Shown one piece after another: positions 26,922 to 37,276 of a stretch of 64,000 nucleotides of DNA (within the stretch, counting starts at the first letter, position 1; each line of letters opens with the position of its first letter). A program made the position numbers and the translations under genes. Origin of the DNA: Myxosarcina sp. GA_180221_E-2-1-MAG-40_15 (GTDB lineage Bacteria; Cyanobacteriota; Cyanobacteriia; Cyanobacteriales; Xenococcaceae); the NCBI GenBank assembly GCA_020692205.1, contig JAIMKV010000016.1, positions 1-64,000 of the forward strand, in the 5' to 3' direction. The notes beneath the pieces were generated by a model, which saw nothing but the letters and a program-made list of their open reading frames with translations, made no database searches and had not been told where the DNA came from.

Positions 26922-27380
26922 ATGACCCATCCCGCTGTCCCCCGAATCATCGAATTAGCATCGCCTCTAGCTGAAGAACTTAAGCTAGAGTTAGTCGATG
27001 CAGTGTTTCAAACCAATAAAACACCACCAATTCTGAGAATAGACATCAGAAATCCTCATGGGGACACTAGCTTGGAAAATTGCGAACAAATGAGTCGTGT
27101 TCTGGAAGAAAAGCTAGATCTAACAGAAATTATCCCTGGGACTTATGTCTTAGAAATTTCTAGTCCTGGTATTTCCCGTACCCTGACTACAGATCGAGAA
27201 TTTATTACCTTCAAAGGATTTGCTGTAATGATTGAGACTTTTGCTCCTTATAAAAATAAACAACAGTGGCAAGGGCGACTGCAACATCGTGACGAAACGG
27301 CAATTCATATCAACAACAAAGGTAAAGCGATCGCCATCCCGCGAGAATTAATCGCCAAAGTACAGCTTGACGATGGATAA
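26922..27380 (+). CDS. rimP: ribosome maturation factor RimP
   Basis: RimP helps mature the 30S ribosomal subunit. From ATG 26922 the protein is 152 residues (MTHPAVPRIIELASPLAEEL), the normal size and start for cyanobacterial RimP. An in-frame TTG at 26889 would add a non-conserved tail. The YVLEISSPGISR segment is the family signature, and the C-terminal SH3-like domain follows. It opens the widely conserved rimP-nusA-ylxR-infB cluster and is 87 bp before nusA. Confidence 0.95.
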   Translation: MTHPAVPRIIELASPLAEELKLELVDAVFQTNKTPPILRIDIRNPHGDTSLENCEQMSRVLEEKLDLTEIIPGTYVLEISSPGISRTLTTDREFITFKGFAVMIETFAPYKNKQQWQGRLQHRDETAIHINNKGKAIAIPRELIAKVQLDDG

Positions 27381-27467
27381 GCAAGCTCAGAGCCAAAATC
27401 TTAGCGATTAACGTTCATCAATAATTAGCGATTCAAATATTAATTTTACTATTTAGGAGTACGACAC

Positions 27468-28817
27468 ATGACTCTAGTCAGTTTGCCTGGTCTGAAGGCA
27501 ACTATCGACGAAATCAGCCAGAGATATAACTTACCTGGTAGCTCTGTAGAAGAAGCACTAAGAGAAGCACTAATCAAAGGTTACGAAAAGTTTCGCCGTT
27601 CTAAAAACCGTAACGAAGAATTTAGCGAGGAATATTTTGAAAACTTTAATGTTCAACTGGATACAGAAGAAGAAGGTTTTCAAATTCTTACTACCAAAGT
27701 GATCGTTGATATCAACAAAGACCAAATTGAAGACCGAGATCACCAGATTGCTCTAAGCGAAGTGCAAGAGCAAGTTGACGACTCCGAAATTCGCGTAGGA
27801 GACTCGGTATTAGTGGACGTTACTCCCGAACAAAAAGATTTTGGACGAATGGCAGCAATCCAAACCAAACAAGTGCTGTTACAAAAGCTACGGGATCAAC
27901 AAAGAAAACTAATCCAAGCCGAGTTCCAAGATTTAGAAGGGACGGTTTTACAGGCAAGAGTAGTTCGTTTTGAGCGTCAATCAGCGATTGTGGCAGTTAC
28001 CAGTGGGTTAGGACAGCCAGAAGTAGAGGCAGAATTACCTAAGCGTGAACAACTACCTAACGACACTTATCGCTCTAACACCACTTTCAAAGTCTATTTG
28101 AAAAAAGTTAGAGACACTCCTCATCGTGGTCCCCAGCTAATGGTTTCCCGAGCCACAGCAGGATTAGTCGTAGAACTGTTTAGTAACGAAGTTCCTGAAA
28201 TAGAAGAAGAAATTGTCCGTATCGTCGCCGTTGCTAGGGAAGCTCATCCTCCCTCTCGCCATGTAGGGGTACGCACTAAAATAGCCGTCGATACTTTAGA
28301 AAGAGATGTCGATCCCGTCGGAGCATGCATTGGTGCCAGAGGCTCAAGAATCCAGGCCGTGGTAAATGAATTGCGAGGCGAAAAAATCGACGTAATTCGA
28401 TGGTCGCCTGATCCGGCAACTTATATCTCTAATTCTCTTAGTCCTGCCAGAGTTGACCAAGTAATTTTAGCCAACACAGAAGAAAAACAATCTTTGGTTT
28501 TGGTTGCTGAAGATCAGTTGAGCTTAGCAATTGGTAAAGAAGGGCAAAACGTTCGTTTGGCTGCTCGTCTTACGGGATGGAAAATTGATATTAAAAACAT
28601 TGATAAATATGATGAAGCAGCAGAAATGGCAAAATGGGCAGCTCAAGCAGAAGCAGCCCCAGCAGAAACAACAGAATTAGCCGAGTTGGAAGAAACGATT
28701 GATGAGGTAGAAACTGAAGCAGCAGCAGAAATAGAATTAACAGAAGCTCAGGAAGAAGCAGAACAGATTGCTCAAGCAGAAACTATAAAAGAAGCAGAAC
28801 CAAAACCAGAATCTTAG
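27468..28817 (+). CDS. nusA: transcription termination/antitermination protein NusA
   Basis: NusA binds RNA polymerase and modulates pausing, termination and antitermination. The 449 residues show the N-terminal polymerase-binding domain (about 1-130), an S1 domain (about 135-200) and two KH domains (GACIGARGSRIQAVVNELRGE and AIGKEGQNVRLAARLTGW, each within the KH region). The C-terminus after about residue 385 is a long acidic Glu/Ala-rich tail, not the repeat domain of E. coli NusA. A GGAG ribosome site precedes the ATG. It lies between rimP and ylxR. Confidence 0.97.
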   Translation: MTLVSLPGLKATIDEISQRYNLPGSSVEEALREALIKGYEKFRRSKNRNEEFSEEYFENFNVQLDTEEEGFQILTTKVIVDINKDQIEDRDHQIALSEVQEQVDDSEIRVGDSVLVDVTPEQKDFGRMAAIQTKQVLLQKLRDQQRKLIQAEFQDLEGTVLQARVVRFERQSAIVAVTSGLGQPEVEAELPKREQLPNDTYRSNTTFKVYLKKVRDTPHRGPQLMVSRATAGLVVELFSNEVPEIEEEIVRIVAVAREAHPPSRHVGVRTKIAVDTLERDVDPVGACIGARGSRIQAVVNELRGEKIDVIRWSPDPATYISNSLSPARVDQVILANTEEKQSLVLVAEDQLSLAIGKEGQNVRLAARLTGWKIDIKNIDKYDEAAEMAKWAAQAEAAPAETTELAELEETIDEVETEAAAEIELTEAQEEAEQIAQAETIKEAEPKPES

Positions 28818-28979
28818 CAATCAAACCAAGCACGATCATAACGAAGGCTGCGCTAAAAAAACCGTTTTTTGTGCCTTAGCAGGGGGACTGTTATCTGTAT
28901 TACATGTTGAGCTTTTCTCATCGCAATCTATGGCATCTCTTTGATTGAAACTAAGCAAAACCTTAGAAAGATAAAAAGT

Positions 28980-29228
28980 TTGAACCAAATAAATTATCGT
29001 CGTTGCGTCAGCTGTCGCCGAGCCGCACCCAAAAAATCATTCTGGCGCGTTGTGCGTTTAGCATCAAGTCACAAAATTCAGCTAGATCAAGGAATGGGAC
29101 GTTCTGCATATCTTTGCCCCAATCTTAAATGTTTGACTCAAGCTAGAATTAAAAACCGTTTGAGAGGTTCTCTAAAAACGAAGGTTTCTGATGATATTTA
29201 TCAAAGTTTACAAGAACGTTTAAGCTGA
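28980..29228 (+). CDS. ylxR: YlxR family RNA-binding protein (DUF448)
   Basis: A small basic protein of the YlxR family, found between nusA and infB across bacteria. The signature YRRCVSCRR opens the conserved part, with GRSAYLCPNLKCL following. From the TTG at 28980 it has 82 residues and begins next to the conserved part as in relatives. An earlier TTG at 28941 is possible and would add 13 residues. Neither has a strong ribosome site. The fold is thought to bind RNA; the precise role is uncertain. Confidence 0.85.
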   Translation: MNQINYRRCVSCRRAAPKKSFWRVVRLASSHKIQLDQGMGRSAYLCPNLKCLTQARIKNRLRGSLKTKVSDDIYQSLQERLS

Positions 29229-29505
29229 TAGTGTTAAGGTTCAATGACAAAAATCAAATTATTGGATTAAGAATTTAAGATTATACAAACAATCTGTGAT
29301 TTTTCTTTAAAATAAAACTATGGTAAATCAACATCGGTAGCAATTTAAGACTTGCTCGTATTGTTCTACTGTAAAATCTAGATTTTAATATCTGAATATC
29401 TGATAGAGTCACAGCAGTTTTACCAGTAACTAAAAAAACATGAAAGACTACATGGACAAACAAATGGTCAAATAAATACAAACAGTCAACTGAGGGGCAT
29501 AGTGG

Positions 29506-32430
29506 ATGAACAACGGCAAAGTTAGGATATACGAACTATCAAAAGAGTTAAATTTGGACAACAAAGATATCAAAGAAATTTGCGAACAACTAAACATCGC
29601 AGTCAAAAGTCATAGTAGTACAATTACCGCAGATCAAGCAGAAAGAGTTAGAGCCGTGGCGATGAAATCCCCTCGCACTGAGAAAACAAATAATAGCCAG
29701 AAAAACGAATCCAAAGCCCCAAAAGTAGCAGGGAAGCGCAAACAGCAGATTTTGGCTGTTCATCATCGAACTGACAATTTAGATTCTATATCTCAAGCAG
29801 TTAAGCCTAATGACAAGGAGACATCTCCTAGATTGGTTTCCCCACCTTCTAGACCAAAATCACCAACTTCAGCAAGAGCAGATGGAGAATCTTTAACCTC
29901 AGAAAAATTGCCTCAAGTTAATCAAGCGGCAGATAATAATGGGGTAGTAGCAAAAGCAACAGCAGATAAAACTTCAGAATCTTCAGCTAAACCTAGCTTG
30001 ACTCAACCCCCTAGACTGACTAGCCCACCTTCCAGGCCTCAAGCTAAAAAATCAGGAACCAAAAATTCAATTCAGCCTCCAAGCAAGCCAAAAATACGCC
30101 CTGTAGAGCAACCGCAAAGCTTAACAGAAGAGACAGAGAAGAAGAAAGTGGTTATCGCTCCTCTTCCCAAACTTAATCAAAGACCTCAAAAAGCCCAAGC
30201 AGTTGCTGCCAAGGTTGCTCCGCCCGAAGAAATAGATGAAAGCGATACCGAAAATCTTGACGGCGAAGACATTACAACTGACGATCTCGATGTCAAAAAA
30301 GTTACTCGACTCAAACGCCCTGCACCTCCTCGTAAAGTAAAAGAGTGGGAAAACGAAGAAGAGGATGAAGGAAAGCAAGCCAAGTCTGGAAAAGGAAAAG
30401 TAGGTAAAAAACGTCGTGCGCCCAAACCCTTATTAGACGATGAGGATTTTGATGATGCTGATGCTAATGCAGTTGAGGAAAATAAAGCGTTTAGCTTATC
30501 TACCGCCCGTCCAGCAAAGCCAAAATCTTTGCAACAACAGCAACCAGCAGCTAGTGTTAACAAAAAGCCTCGTAAGCCATCCTTTAAAACGGAAAAAACT
30601 CAAAAAACCGAGCGTCAACCTAAAGGGAAGGCTGTTCCTACCCTGGCTGAATCAATTACTTTATCAGATAATCTGACCGTTAGAGATTTGGCAAACAGGC
30701 TCAATACTCCTGAAACAGATATCATCAGAAATCTTTTCTTTAGAGGTATTCCTGTAAACATTACACAAACCCTAGATTTAGAAACAGCTCGTTCAGTAGC
30801 AGAAGAGCTTGGGGTGATCGTTGAAACTCCTGAAGAAAAATCAGCGGCGACTAAAGATACGGAAATGTTGGATGCTGATGATCTAGAAAATCTTCAGCTT
30901 CGACCACCTGTAGTGACTATTATGGGTCATGTGGATCACGGTAAAACTACCTTACTAGATTCAATTCGCAAAAGTACCGTGGCTTCAGGAGAAGCTGGAG
31001 GTATTACTCAGCATATTGGTGCTTATCATGTAGATGTCGAACACAATGGTAGTAATCAGCAGATTGTCTTTCTTGATACCCCTGGTCACGAGGCTTTTAC
31101 TGCCATGCGCGCTAGAGGAACTAGAGTAACAGATATCGCTATTTTGGTAGTAGCTGCTGATGATGGGGTTCAGCCTCAAACTAGAGAAGCTATTAGCCAT
31201 GCCAAAGCAGCGGGAGTACCGTTAATTGTCGCAATTAATAAGGTAGATAAACCAGAATCTAATCCCGATCGCATTAAACAGGAGCTAACTGAGCAAGGAC
31301 TGGTAGCTGAAGACTGGGGTGGTGATACTACTATGGTGGAAGTGAGCGCCCTCAAAGGTGATAATCTCGATGAACTATTAGAAATGATTCTTTTGGTAGC
31401 CGAGGTTGAAGAACTTTCTGCTAATCCAGACCGTCCCGCAAAAGGAACGGTGATCGAAGCTAACCTTGATCGCAATCGTGGTCCTGTAGCTACCTTACTG
31501 GTTCAAAACGGTACATTAAGAGTTGGCGATAGCATCGTAGCTGGTTCTGTCTTAGGTAGAGTAAAAGCTATGGTAGATGATACTGGAGCTAAGGTAGAAG
31601 CTGCGACTCCATCTTTTGCGGTTGAGATTCTTGGACTTAACGACGTTCCTGAAGCAGGAGATGAATTTGATGTTTATGAGGATGAAAAAGAAGCTAGAGC
31701 GATCGCTGATCGGCGTTCAATCCAGCAAAGAGATACTCGATTACTACAGTCTTTGTCTTCTCGTCGAATTAGTTTAAGCACCATTTCGGCACAGGCTCAA
31801 GAAGGTGAATTAAAAGAGCTGAATCTAATAATCAAAGCAGACGTTCAAGGGTCTGTCGAGGCTATTCTCGGTTCTCTGCAACAACTGCCACAAAACGAGG
31901 TTCAGATTCGTACTCTCTTGGCATCTCCTGGAGAAGTAACTGAAACTGATGTGGACTTAGCAGCAGCTAGTGGCGCAGTAATTATTGGATTTAACACCAC
32001 TTTGGCATCAGGTTCACGACAGGCAGCAGATCGCGAAGGAGTAGACATTCGTCAATACAATATCATCTACAAACTATTAGATGAAATTCAAGGGGCAATG
32101 GAAGGTCTGCTTGATCCAGAAGAAGTTGAAGAAAGTTTGGGTCAGGTTGAAGTTCGCGCGGTCTTCCCAGTGGGACGTGGCGCTGTTGCCGGCTGTTATG
32201 TCTTGTCTGGCAAAATAGTTCGCAACTGTAAAATCCGCGTTCGTCGTGGCAATAAAGTCGTTCACGAAGGCGATTTAAACTCGCTCAAACGGATGAAAGA
32301 CGATGTCAAAGAAGTCAATACGGGGTTTGAATGCGGTATTGGTGCTACTAAATTTTCTGATTGGCAAGAGGGCGATATTATTGAGGCGTATGAATTAGTC
32401 TTCAAGCGTCGTACCTTAGCAACCAACTAG
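29506..32430 (+). CDS. infB: translation initiation factor IF-2
   Basis: IF-2 is the GTPase that brings initiator tRNA to the ribosome. The 974 residues begin with an IF2_N domain ([21 protein letters not shown]). A long Pro/Lys/Glu-rich linker runs to about 370, then a second IF2_N domain (about 385-440). The GTPase domain carries [17 protein letters not shown] and NKVDKP, and is followed by the beta-barrel, IF-2 and C-terminal domains. Linker length varies widely in cyanobacteria. It closes the rimP-nusA-ylxR cluster after a 277-bp AT-rich gap with no other gene. Confidence 0.97.
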   Translation: MNNGKVRIYELSKELNLDNKDIKEICEQLNIAVKSHSSTITADQAERVRAVAMKSPRTEKTNNSQKNESKAPKVAGKRKQQILAVHHRTDNLDSISQAVKPNDKETSPRLVSPPSRPKSPTSARADGESLTSEKLPQVNQAADNNGVVAKATADKTSESSAKPSLTQPPRLTSPPSRPQAKKSGTKNSIQPPSKPKIRPVEQPQSLTEETEKKKVVIAPLPKLNQRPQKAQAVAAKVAPPEEIDESDTENLDGEDITTDDLDVKKVTRLKRPAPPRKVKEWENEEEDEGKQAKSGKGKVGKKRRAPKPLLDDEDFDDADANAVEENKAFSLSTARPAKPKSLQQQQPAASVNKKPRKPSFKTEKTQKTERQPKGKAVPTLAESITLSDNLTVRDLANRLNTPETDIIRNLFFRGIPVNITQTLDLETARSVAEELGVIVETPEEKSAATKDTEMLDADDLENLQLRPPVVTIMGHVDHGKTTLLDSIRKSTVASGEAGGITQHIGAYHVDVEHNGSNQQIVFLDTPGHEAFTAMRARGTRVTDIAILVVAADDGVQPQTREAISHAKAAGVPLIVAINKVDKPESNPDRIKQELTEQGLVAEDWGGDTTMVEVSALKGDNLDELLEMILLVAEVEELSANPDRPAKGTVIEANLDRNRGPVATLLVQNGTLRVGDSIVAGSVLGRVKAMVDDTGAKVEAATPSFAVEILGLNDVPEAGDEFDVYEDEKEARAIADRRSIQQRDTRLLQSLSSRRISLSTISAQAQEGELKELNLIIKADVQGSVEAILGSLQQLPQNEVQIRTLLASPGEVTETDVDLAAASGAVIIGFNTTLASGSRQAADREGVDIRQYNIIYKLLDEIQGAMEGLLDPEEVEESLGQVEVRAVFPVGRGAVAGCYVLSGKIVRNCKIRVRRGNKVVHEGDLNSLKRMKDDVKEVNTGFECGIGATKFSDWQEGDIIEAYELVFKRRTLATN

Positions 32431-32521
32431 AATAATTCAGTATCTGGTAATTTATGGGGCAGTGTCAGTCGGAATTGAAGTTGCTGACACTGTTCGATGT
32501 CAAATTGTCAAGCTTAATATA

Positions 32522-33127
32522 ATGCGTTCTGAACCTTTTTTATGGATTCATTTGATGGGGATAGTCCTGTTCCCCGCCTTGATTGGAGTAGCTTTAATCG
32601 CTTTAGCTGTGGGAAATAGTTTTGCTTATTTCATTGAGCTACCTTTGATGACAGCGATCGCCATTCTGCCAATACTATTAATGCAGCTAAGTCGCCCGTT
32701 TGATATTTTTAGCATTTTAATTTTCTCGCTTAAACCTGAATGCTTAAGCGATGAGCAGAGAAAAATATTAGCCTTATTCAAGACCTGGCGACAAAAATTG
32801 GCTGGCGCGATCGCAGCAGCAATCATGCTCGTGTTGTTATGGCTGCTATATAGTTTGTCTCCCTTAGCGATAGGTCTAGTTAACTTTTTACCCCAGTGGC
32901 GTATTTTCGGTCTGGCGATCGCTGCTGTCAGCTTTTTAGCTAGTAATCTTTTTCTCCAAGTGCCTCTTAGCGCTTTATTAGTTTTACTCACCAAAGAAGC
33001 AAATTTTGCTCAAGTAGAGCCATATCCTCGAGAAAAAATCGAAGAGAATTTTACTATACCTGGAATTAAGGTCAGCAAAATACTTTGGTTTTTGAAATCA
33101 TCATCTGAAGCTAAAGAAATAAGCTGA
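32522..33127 (+). CDS. low-complexity-tail membrane protein downstream of infB
   Basis: From ATG 32522 this is a 201-residue membrane protein (MRSEPFLWIHLMG). An upstream GTG at 32462 would add 20 unlikely residues. It has four or five hydrophobic segments at about 10-35, 40-55, 95-120, 128-150 and 155-175. The RSEPFLWIHL start matches a cyanobacterial family found right after infB and annotated as low-complexity-tail membrane protein. The tail here is short. The function is unknown, and position suggests co-transcription with infB. Confidence 0.75.
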   Translation: MRSEPFLWIHLMGIVLFPALIGVALIALAVGNSFAYFIELPLMTAIAILPILLMQLSRPFDIFSILIFSLKPECLSDEQRKILALFKTWRQKLAGAIAAAIMLVLLWLLYSLSPLAIGLVNFLPQWRIFGLAIAAVSFLASNLFLQVPLSALLVLLTKEANFAQVEPYPREKIEENFTIPGIKVSKILWFLKSSSEAKEIS

Positions 33128-33222
33128 ATTACCTTGGTTTTTCCAATTGTGTAAAAGCAACTACATACTGTTATTTCAGTTAAGCTAGACTGATAAATAT
33201 AGAGTAATCAAACATCATATAT

Positions 33223-33417
33223 ATGGCAAATTCAATTATCGCTTCTCAAAACGGGAAAGAGCAAGACCAAGCAATTTGGTTCAGTCTTAGACAGGCGATC
33301 GCTAAAAGCTCTGGTTTTCAAAGTTGGCAACAAGAAAGAAATATTAGTAGCGACGTAGATCTTGACCAACAGGTGCGACGCTATCTCAAAGAAACTTTAG
33401 AAACTCTTGCATACTAA
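33223..33417 (+). CDS. conserved-looking 64-residue hypothetical protein
   Basis: A short soluble protein with many Gln, Glu and Ser residues and a C-terminal helix (LDQQVRRYLKETLETLAY) that resembles small cyanobacterial conserved proteins. It has no membrane segment or known domain. It is a well-formed open frame with ATATATG at the start and AT-rich leader. I do not recognise a named family, and it may be real on composition alone. Confidence 0.6.
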   Translation: MANSIIASQNGKEQDQAIWFSLRQAIAKSSGFQSWQQERNISSDVDLDQQVRRYLKETLETLAY

Positions 33418-33455
33418 AAAACAGACAGCCAACATTAAAATTCATTCAACTTTCC

Positions 33456-33485
33456 GTAGGGGCGTAACACTTAATGCGCCTCTAC
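33456..33485. repeat. GTAGGGGCG-type palindromic repeat
   Basis: GTAGGGGCG at 33456-33464 pairs with CGCCTCTAC at 33477-33485 (one G-T pair), with an AT-rich loop. This resembles the GTAGGGGCGAATGG...CCCCTAC family often seen between cyanobacterial genes. A second, decayed member is at 49139-49158. Confidence 0.55.
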
Positions 33486-33631
33486 TATAATGTTTAGCTA
33501 CTGCTTCAGATTAGACAGACTTTAATTGAGACAAATAGTATTTAATATTTAATCTGTGTTGATACAGGGATGCCTAGTTCAATCATTGCTCAAATCGTAG
33601 CAACTTTATATCTAAAAGTTAATTCATATTA

Positions 33632-34192
33632 TTAGACATTGTTGAAAGCTGAAGGATAGCTTATTTTCCCTCGATAATTTTTACTATTCTGGGCTAAAAA
33701 TTTGACCATAAAAGTGTCATTGGGTACATCAAAAGGAGACTTAATACCATAATTTACCGCTAACTCAAATCCAAATCGAGGATAAAATTTGGGATGCCCT
33801 AAAACAATTATCATTGGTGCTTCTAGTTTTTCAGCTATTTCTAAACCAGTTTTAACCAATAAGCTGCCTATTCCTTGCTTCTGATATTCTGGCAGCACCG
33901 CCACTGGTGCTAACGCTAATACTTTAGTAATTTCTTCGGCAATTAAATCTATGTAGCTAAACATAATATGACCGATTACTTTGTTGTCTAATACCGCGAC
34001 TAAAGATAGTTCGCGAATATAGCGATCGCTCTGTCTGATTTTCTCGATTAGTTTGGCTTCATTCTTTTGGGCAAATGCCAAGTTATTAATCAGAACTATT
34101 TTTGCATAATCTTTTAATTCTTCTGGACGGATTGTTAAATTATTGATGGTTTTATGATCGCGATCGCCTTTTATTTCTGGTTCTTTTCTCAT
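33632..34192 (-). CDS. GNAT family N-acetyltransferase
   Basis: A 186-residue acetyl-CoA-dependent acetyltransferase. The GNAT motif A is seen in VAVLPEYQKQGIGSLLVKTGLE, with Q/R-x-x-G-x-G/A for acetyl-CoA binding, and the C-terminal IVLGHPKFYPRFGFE is typical of the YhbS/TmcA-like predicted subgroup. The substrate is unknown. It is a single gene, divergent from the multicopper oxidase gene 108 bp away. Confidence 0.88.
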   Translation of the reverse strand: MRKEPEIKGDRDHKTINNLTIRPEELKDYAKIVLINNLAFAQKNEAKLIEKIRQSDRYIRELSLVAVLDNKVIGHIMFSYIDLIAEEITKVLALAPVAVLPEYQKQGIGSLLVKTGLEIAEKLEAPMIIVLGHPKFYPRFGFELAVNYGIKSPFDVPNDTFMVKFLAQNSKNYRGKISYPSAFNNV

Positions 34193-34299
34193 CTATCTAA
34201 CCTAATTTAATTCTGCTTTAAAATCAATGTAGTAAGGTAACTTTCCCTAAAGAATATCAATCTTATTGAACTAAGCCGAGTTGTTCAACCAAAACAAAT

Positions 34300-35763
34300 A
34301 TGACCAAATTTAATCGTCGTCAGTTTATGGTTTTAGGTGCTGCTGGTACGGGAGCAGCTTTGGTAAGCAGTAGTTGGTTGCGATCAGATATTTTTAGTCA
34401 GCCTGCACCACAGTCAGCCGTTAATTCGGTTCTTTTGTACCAAAGTAGTGATGGGTTATTAGAACTAAACTTAGAAGCCAGCGAAAGTTTAGTAAATTTA
34501 GCGAACAAACAGGCATATCTATTGACTTATAACGGACAAATTCCCGCACCCCGTTTAGAGGCAAAGCCTGGGGATCTAGTTCGCATTCACTTTGCTAATA
34601 ATTTAGAGCAACCAACTAATATTCACTATCACGGGTTACACATTCCAATTGCAGGAAATGCCGATAACGTTTTTCTTCATATCAATCCAGGAGAAAAAAT
34701 AACCTACGAATTTCAACTTCTCCCCGATCATCCATCGGGAACATTTTGGTATCATCCCCACCTACACGGCTTAGTAGCAGAACAGCTATTTGGGGGATTA
34801 GCAGGTTTATTTATCGTGCGGGGTAAAATAGATGAAATTCCCGAAATTCAAACAGCCCAAGAAGAATTTTTGGTACTGCAAGATTTTTCCCCAGACGAAA
34901 GGGGAAAACGTGCAACTTCAGCGCATATGTCTCTGATGATGGGACGAGAAGGTAATATAATCACCGTAAATGGGCAAATAAATCCTAATATTTTCTTGCC
35001 TGCTAACGGAATGTTGCGCTTGCGAATTCTTAATGCTTCTCCTTCGCGTTTTTATCGATTAGCTTTAGAAAATCATTTGTTTTATCAAATTGCTATTGAT
35101 GGTCATAGCTTGAGCGAACCAATAGAAGTAAATGAATTACTACTGACACCAGGACAACGAGCTGATGTTTTAGTCAAAGGGGATCGAGAACTAGGGCAAT
35201 ATCGCTTACTCAATTTGCCCTATGACCGAGGTAGTATGGGTATTATGGGGGGTGGCATGATGAGGGACAGAAATAGAAATAACCAAGATCAACCTATAGT
35301 TTTAGCAACGGTCAACTATAAATCTGCTGTAGAATTTTTAGCTTTACCAACTAGGCTTGCTTCTATCTCTGCATTACCAGAATCCCAAACAGTAAGGAGT
35401 TTTGAACTTAATCATGGTATGAATCCTACTGTGGGAATGGCTTTTCTAATCAATGGCGAACCTTATAATGGCGCTCGCCTTGACACCGAAGTCAAACTAA
35501 ATACAGTGGAAGATTGGCAAATAGCTAATACGGGAGTGATGGATCATCCCTTTCACATTCACGGCAATGCCTTCCAAGTTATCAGTCGCAACGGTACATC
35601 AGAATCATTACTTACCTGGCGAGATACGATCCTAGTCAAAAGGGGTGAAACCGTTCGCATTCGCATTCCCTTCCGCGATTTTGAAGGGTTAACTGTCTAT
35701 CATTGTCATGTCCTCGACCACGAAGATTTGGGCATGATGGGTAATTTAATGATTAAAGCTTAG
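34300..35763 (+). CDS. multicopper oxidase with Tat signal
   Basis: A 487-residue multicopper oxidase of the CueO/bilirubin-oxidase type. The N-terminal NRRQFMVLGAAGTGAALV is a twin-arginine signal, so the folded enzyme is exported. All four copper motifs are present: HYHGLH, WYHPHLHG, HPFHIHG and HCHVLDHEDLGMM, the last giving the type 1 site with a Met axial ligand. A short Met-rich insert (SMGIMGGGMM) recalls cuprous oxidases involved in copper tolerance. Substrate may be Cu(I), Fe(II) or phenolics. Confidence 0.94.
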   Translation: MTKFNRRQFMVLGAAGTGAALVSSSWLRSDIFSQPAPQSAVNSVLLYQSSDGLLELNLEASESLVNLANKQAYLLTYNGQIPAPRLEAKPGDLVRIHFANNLEQPTNIHYHGLHIPIAGNADNVFLHINPGEKITYEFQLLPDHPSGTFWYHPHLHGLVAEQLFGGLAGLFIVRGKIDEIPEIQTAQEEFLVLQDFSPDERGKRATSAHMSLMMGREGNIITVNGQINPNIFLPANGMLRLRILNASPSRFYRLALENHLFYQIAIDGHSLSEPIEVNELLLTPGQRADVLVKGDRELGQYRLLNLPYDRGSMGIMGGGMMRDRNRNNQDQPIVLATVNYKSAVEFLALPTRLASISALPESQTVRSFELNHGMNPTVGMAFLINGEPYNGARLDTEVKLNTVEDWQIANTGVMDHPFHIHGNAFQVISRNGTSESLLTWRDTILVKRGETVRIRIPFRDFEGLTVYHCHVLDHEDLGMMGNLMIKA

Positions 35764-35941
35764 TAATTATTAAGAATATACTCAATTTGAAGGCAGTTTT
35801 ATTCAATAAATCATGTCACCAACCAAACTGACATAAAATTATGCTCTACCAAAGATAAATAATACCAAACACAAGACATAGACTGCTGCATATTTGATTG
35901 ACAAACAGTCTGGGATTACTTCTTTCTTCAGCAAAGCATTA

Positions 35942-36907
35942 TTAGCCTGGTTCTTCTTCGTATTCAGGAGCTTTTTGCTTCTCAGGAATATTTACTGGAG
36001 GAGGATTATACGGCTCTGGTTTGATATCGTCATCCCAGACATCTTCTGTGGTTACTTCTTCATATTCATACTCTTTCACTGGAGAAGCTTCATATACCTG
36101 TGCTTCGTAGACTTCTGGTTCAGCGTCTTCCCAATTGTTTTCTTCGTAGTCTTCCTCATAAGGAACTGCTTCTGCCTGTTGTCTCATCGGAGGCGGTACG
36201 ACACGAGCTTCTTGCCATTCATCTTCATCCCAGCGTTCTTCTAATACAGGCTCTCTTGTATCAACTGGCGTAGAAATTGGTGGACGAACAGGGATTCCTG
36301 TTGGCAGCTGATTTTCCGCTTTAATCGTTTGAGGATAATATTCTTCGCGATCGCTTTCCCAAGGTGGACGACCAATACCAAGACGTTCCAAAAGTCCGAC
36401 AGAGATTTGCTGGATACGTTCTTCCGAGCCTTCAAAAACAATTAGACGATTTGGACCACTACTCACTACTTCTTCAATAGATAATTCATAGGTACTAATA
36501 AACTGTTCAGGAATTTGCGGTATCCCCAAAGAAGCAATGACGATCGAGTTAACTGCACCATTTTCAGCATCGAATTGAAAGTCCCTAACCTTGCCTAAAG
36601 GTTCTCCAGCTTCGGTAATCACCTCGCAATTGATCAGCTTGCTATATATTTCGATATCGATATCCTCAATAGCGTTCTCATCGTCAACTAAAATTACGTC
36701 TCCAGTTTGACGAATGCTATCAAGATACATATATTTGGGTATGCCCGACACGGACAGTAAGTTATCTCGTAGTCCCAAAGCTACCACTTCTCTGCGGTCT
36801 ATATCTACCAGAACCTCTTTTACCACTCCTAATCTCTTCCCGCTATTGCGCGCAATCACTTGAGTGTTAATAAATTCAGAGCGTAGATGTATATTTTCAA
36901 TTGTCAT
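35942..36907 (-). CDS. PRC-barrel domain protein with acidic tail
   Basis: A 321-residue protein with two tandem PRC-barrel domains at about residues 1-80 and 83-165 (TQVIARNSGKRLGVVKEVLVD and CEVITEAGEPLGKVRDFQFD). The last 130 residues are a Pro/Glu/Tyr/Val-rich, probably disordered, strongly acidic tail. PRC barrels occur in photosynthetic reaction centres and RimM, and this cyanobacterial version has no proven role. No membrane segment is seen. It is a single gene, convergent with the multicopper oxidase. Confidence 0.88.
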   Translation of the reverse strand: MTIENIHLRSEFINTQVIARNSGKRLGVVKEVLVDIDRREVVALGLRDNLLSVSGIPKYMYLDSIRQTGDVILVDDENAIEDIDIEIYSKLINCEVITEAGEPLGKVRDFQFDAENGAVNSIVIASLGIPQIPEQFISTYELSIEEVVSSGPNRLIVFEGSEERIQQISVGLLERLGIGRPPWESDREEYYPQTIKAENQLPTGIPVRPPISTPVDTREPVLEERWDEDEWQEARVVPPPMRQQAEAVPYEEDYEENNWEDAEPEVYEAQVYEASPVKEYEYEEVTTEDVWDDDIKPEPYNPPPVNIPEKQKAPEYEEEPG

Positions 36908-37276
36908 TTTGCTGTTTGGTTAATGTAAGCTACTGCTTGCACTTGCTGCTTATAGAGTATTTTTTTTAAAATCTAGAATAATTAAGCTGTTGTTTCAAAA
37001 TGATGCCATAAAAGCTACCAAGGTTGTTATTTTACTAATTATCGGAATTAATATTCCCTAGCTCTATATAAGATCATTCTAGCTAATCCCGCAACAATTG
37101 CCCTATTGGAGCATGAATACTATCTTTTGGCAAGAAGGTAAATTGAGTCACGCCAAAGTTGAACCCCGCTCCGCCCTAAACGGAGGGAGCGGGGTTCAAC
37201 TTGGTCAATGTTATTTCAGAGGCATAAATGGGTACTTTAAAATTGTTGCTGCCTGAATAAGTACCCCTGAGAGTGC
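36908..37276. other. intergenic region with strong hairpin
   Basis: A 369-bp gap between the divergent PRC-barrel and PatA-like genes. It contains the GC-rich palindrome at 37156-37202. The rest is AT-rich and no open frame is evident. Confidence 0.5.
37156..37202. repeat. GC-rich palindromic repeat (related to copies A/B?)
   Basis: AAGTTGAACCCCGCT at 37156-37170 and AGCGGGGTTCAACTT at 37188-37202 are perfect inverted arms. The loop holds a second palindrome, CTCCG / CGGAG, around CCCTAAA. The right edge runs into TTGGTCAA, as in the repeats at 12712 and 17755. The loop sequence is like that of copy B (CCG...AAACGGAGG). It may belong to the same family with different outer arms. Confidence 0.6.

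Noticed and set aside
30121-30563. Minus-strand Ser-rich open frames
   Set aside because: They are antisense shadows of the Glu/Lys/Asp-rich IF-2 linker.
35894-36244. 116-codon plus-strand open frame rich in Phe
   Set aside because: It is the antisense shadow of the acidic tail of the PRC-barrel gene.
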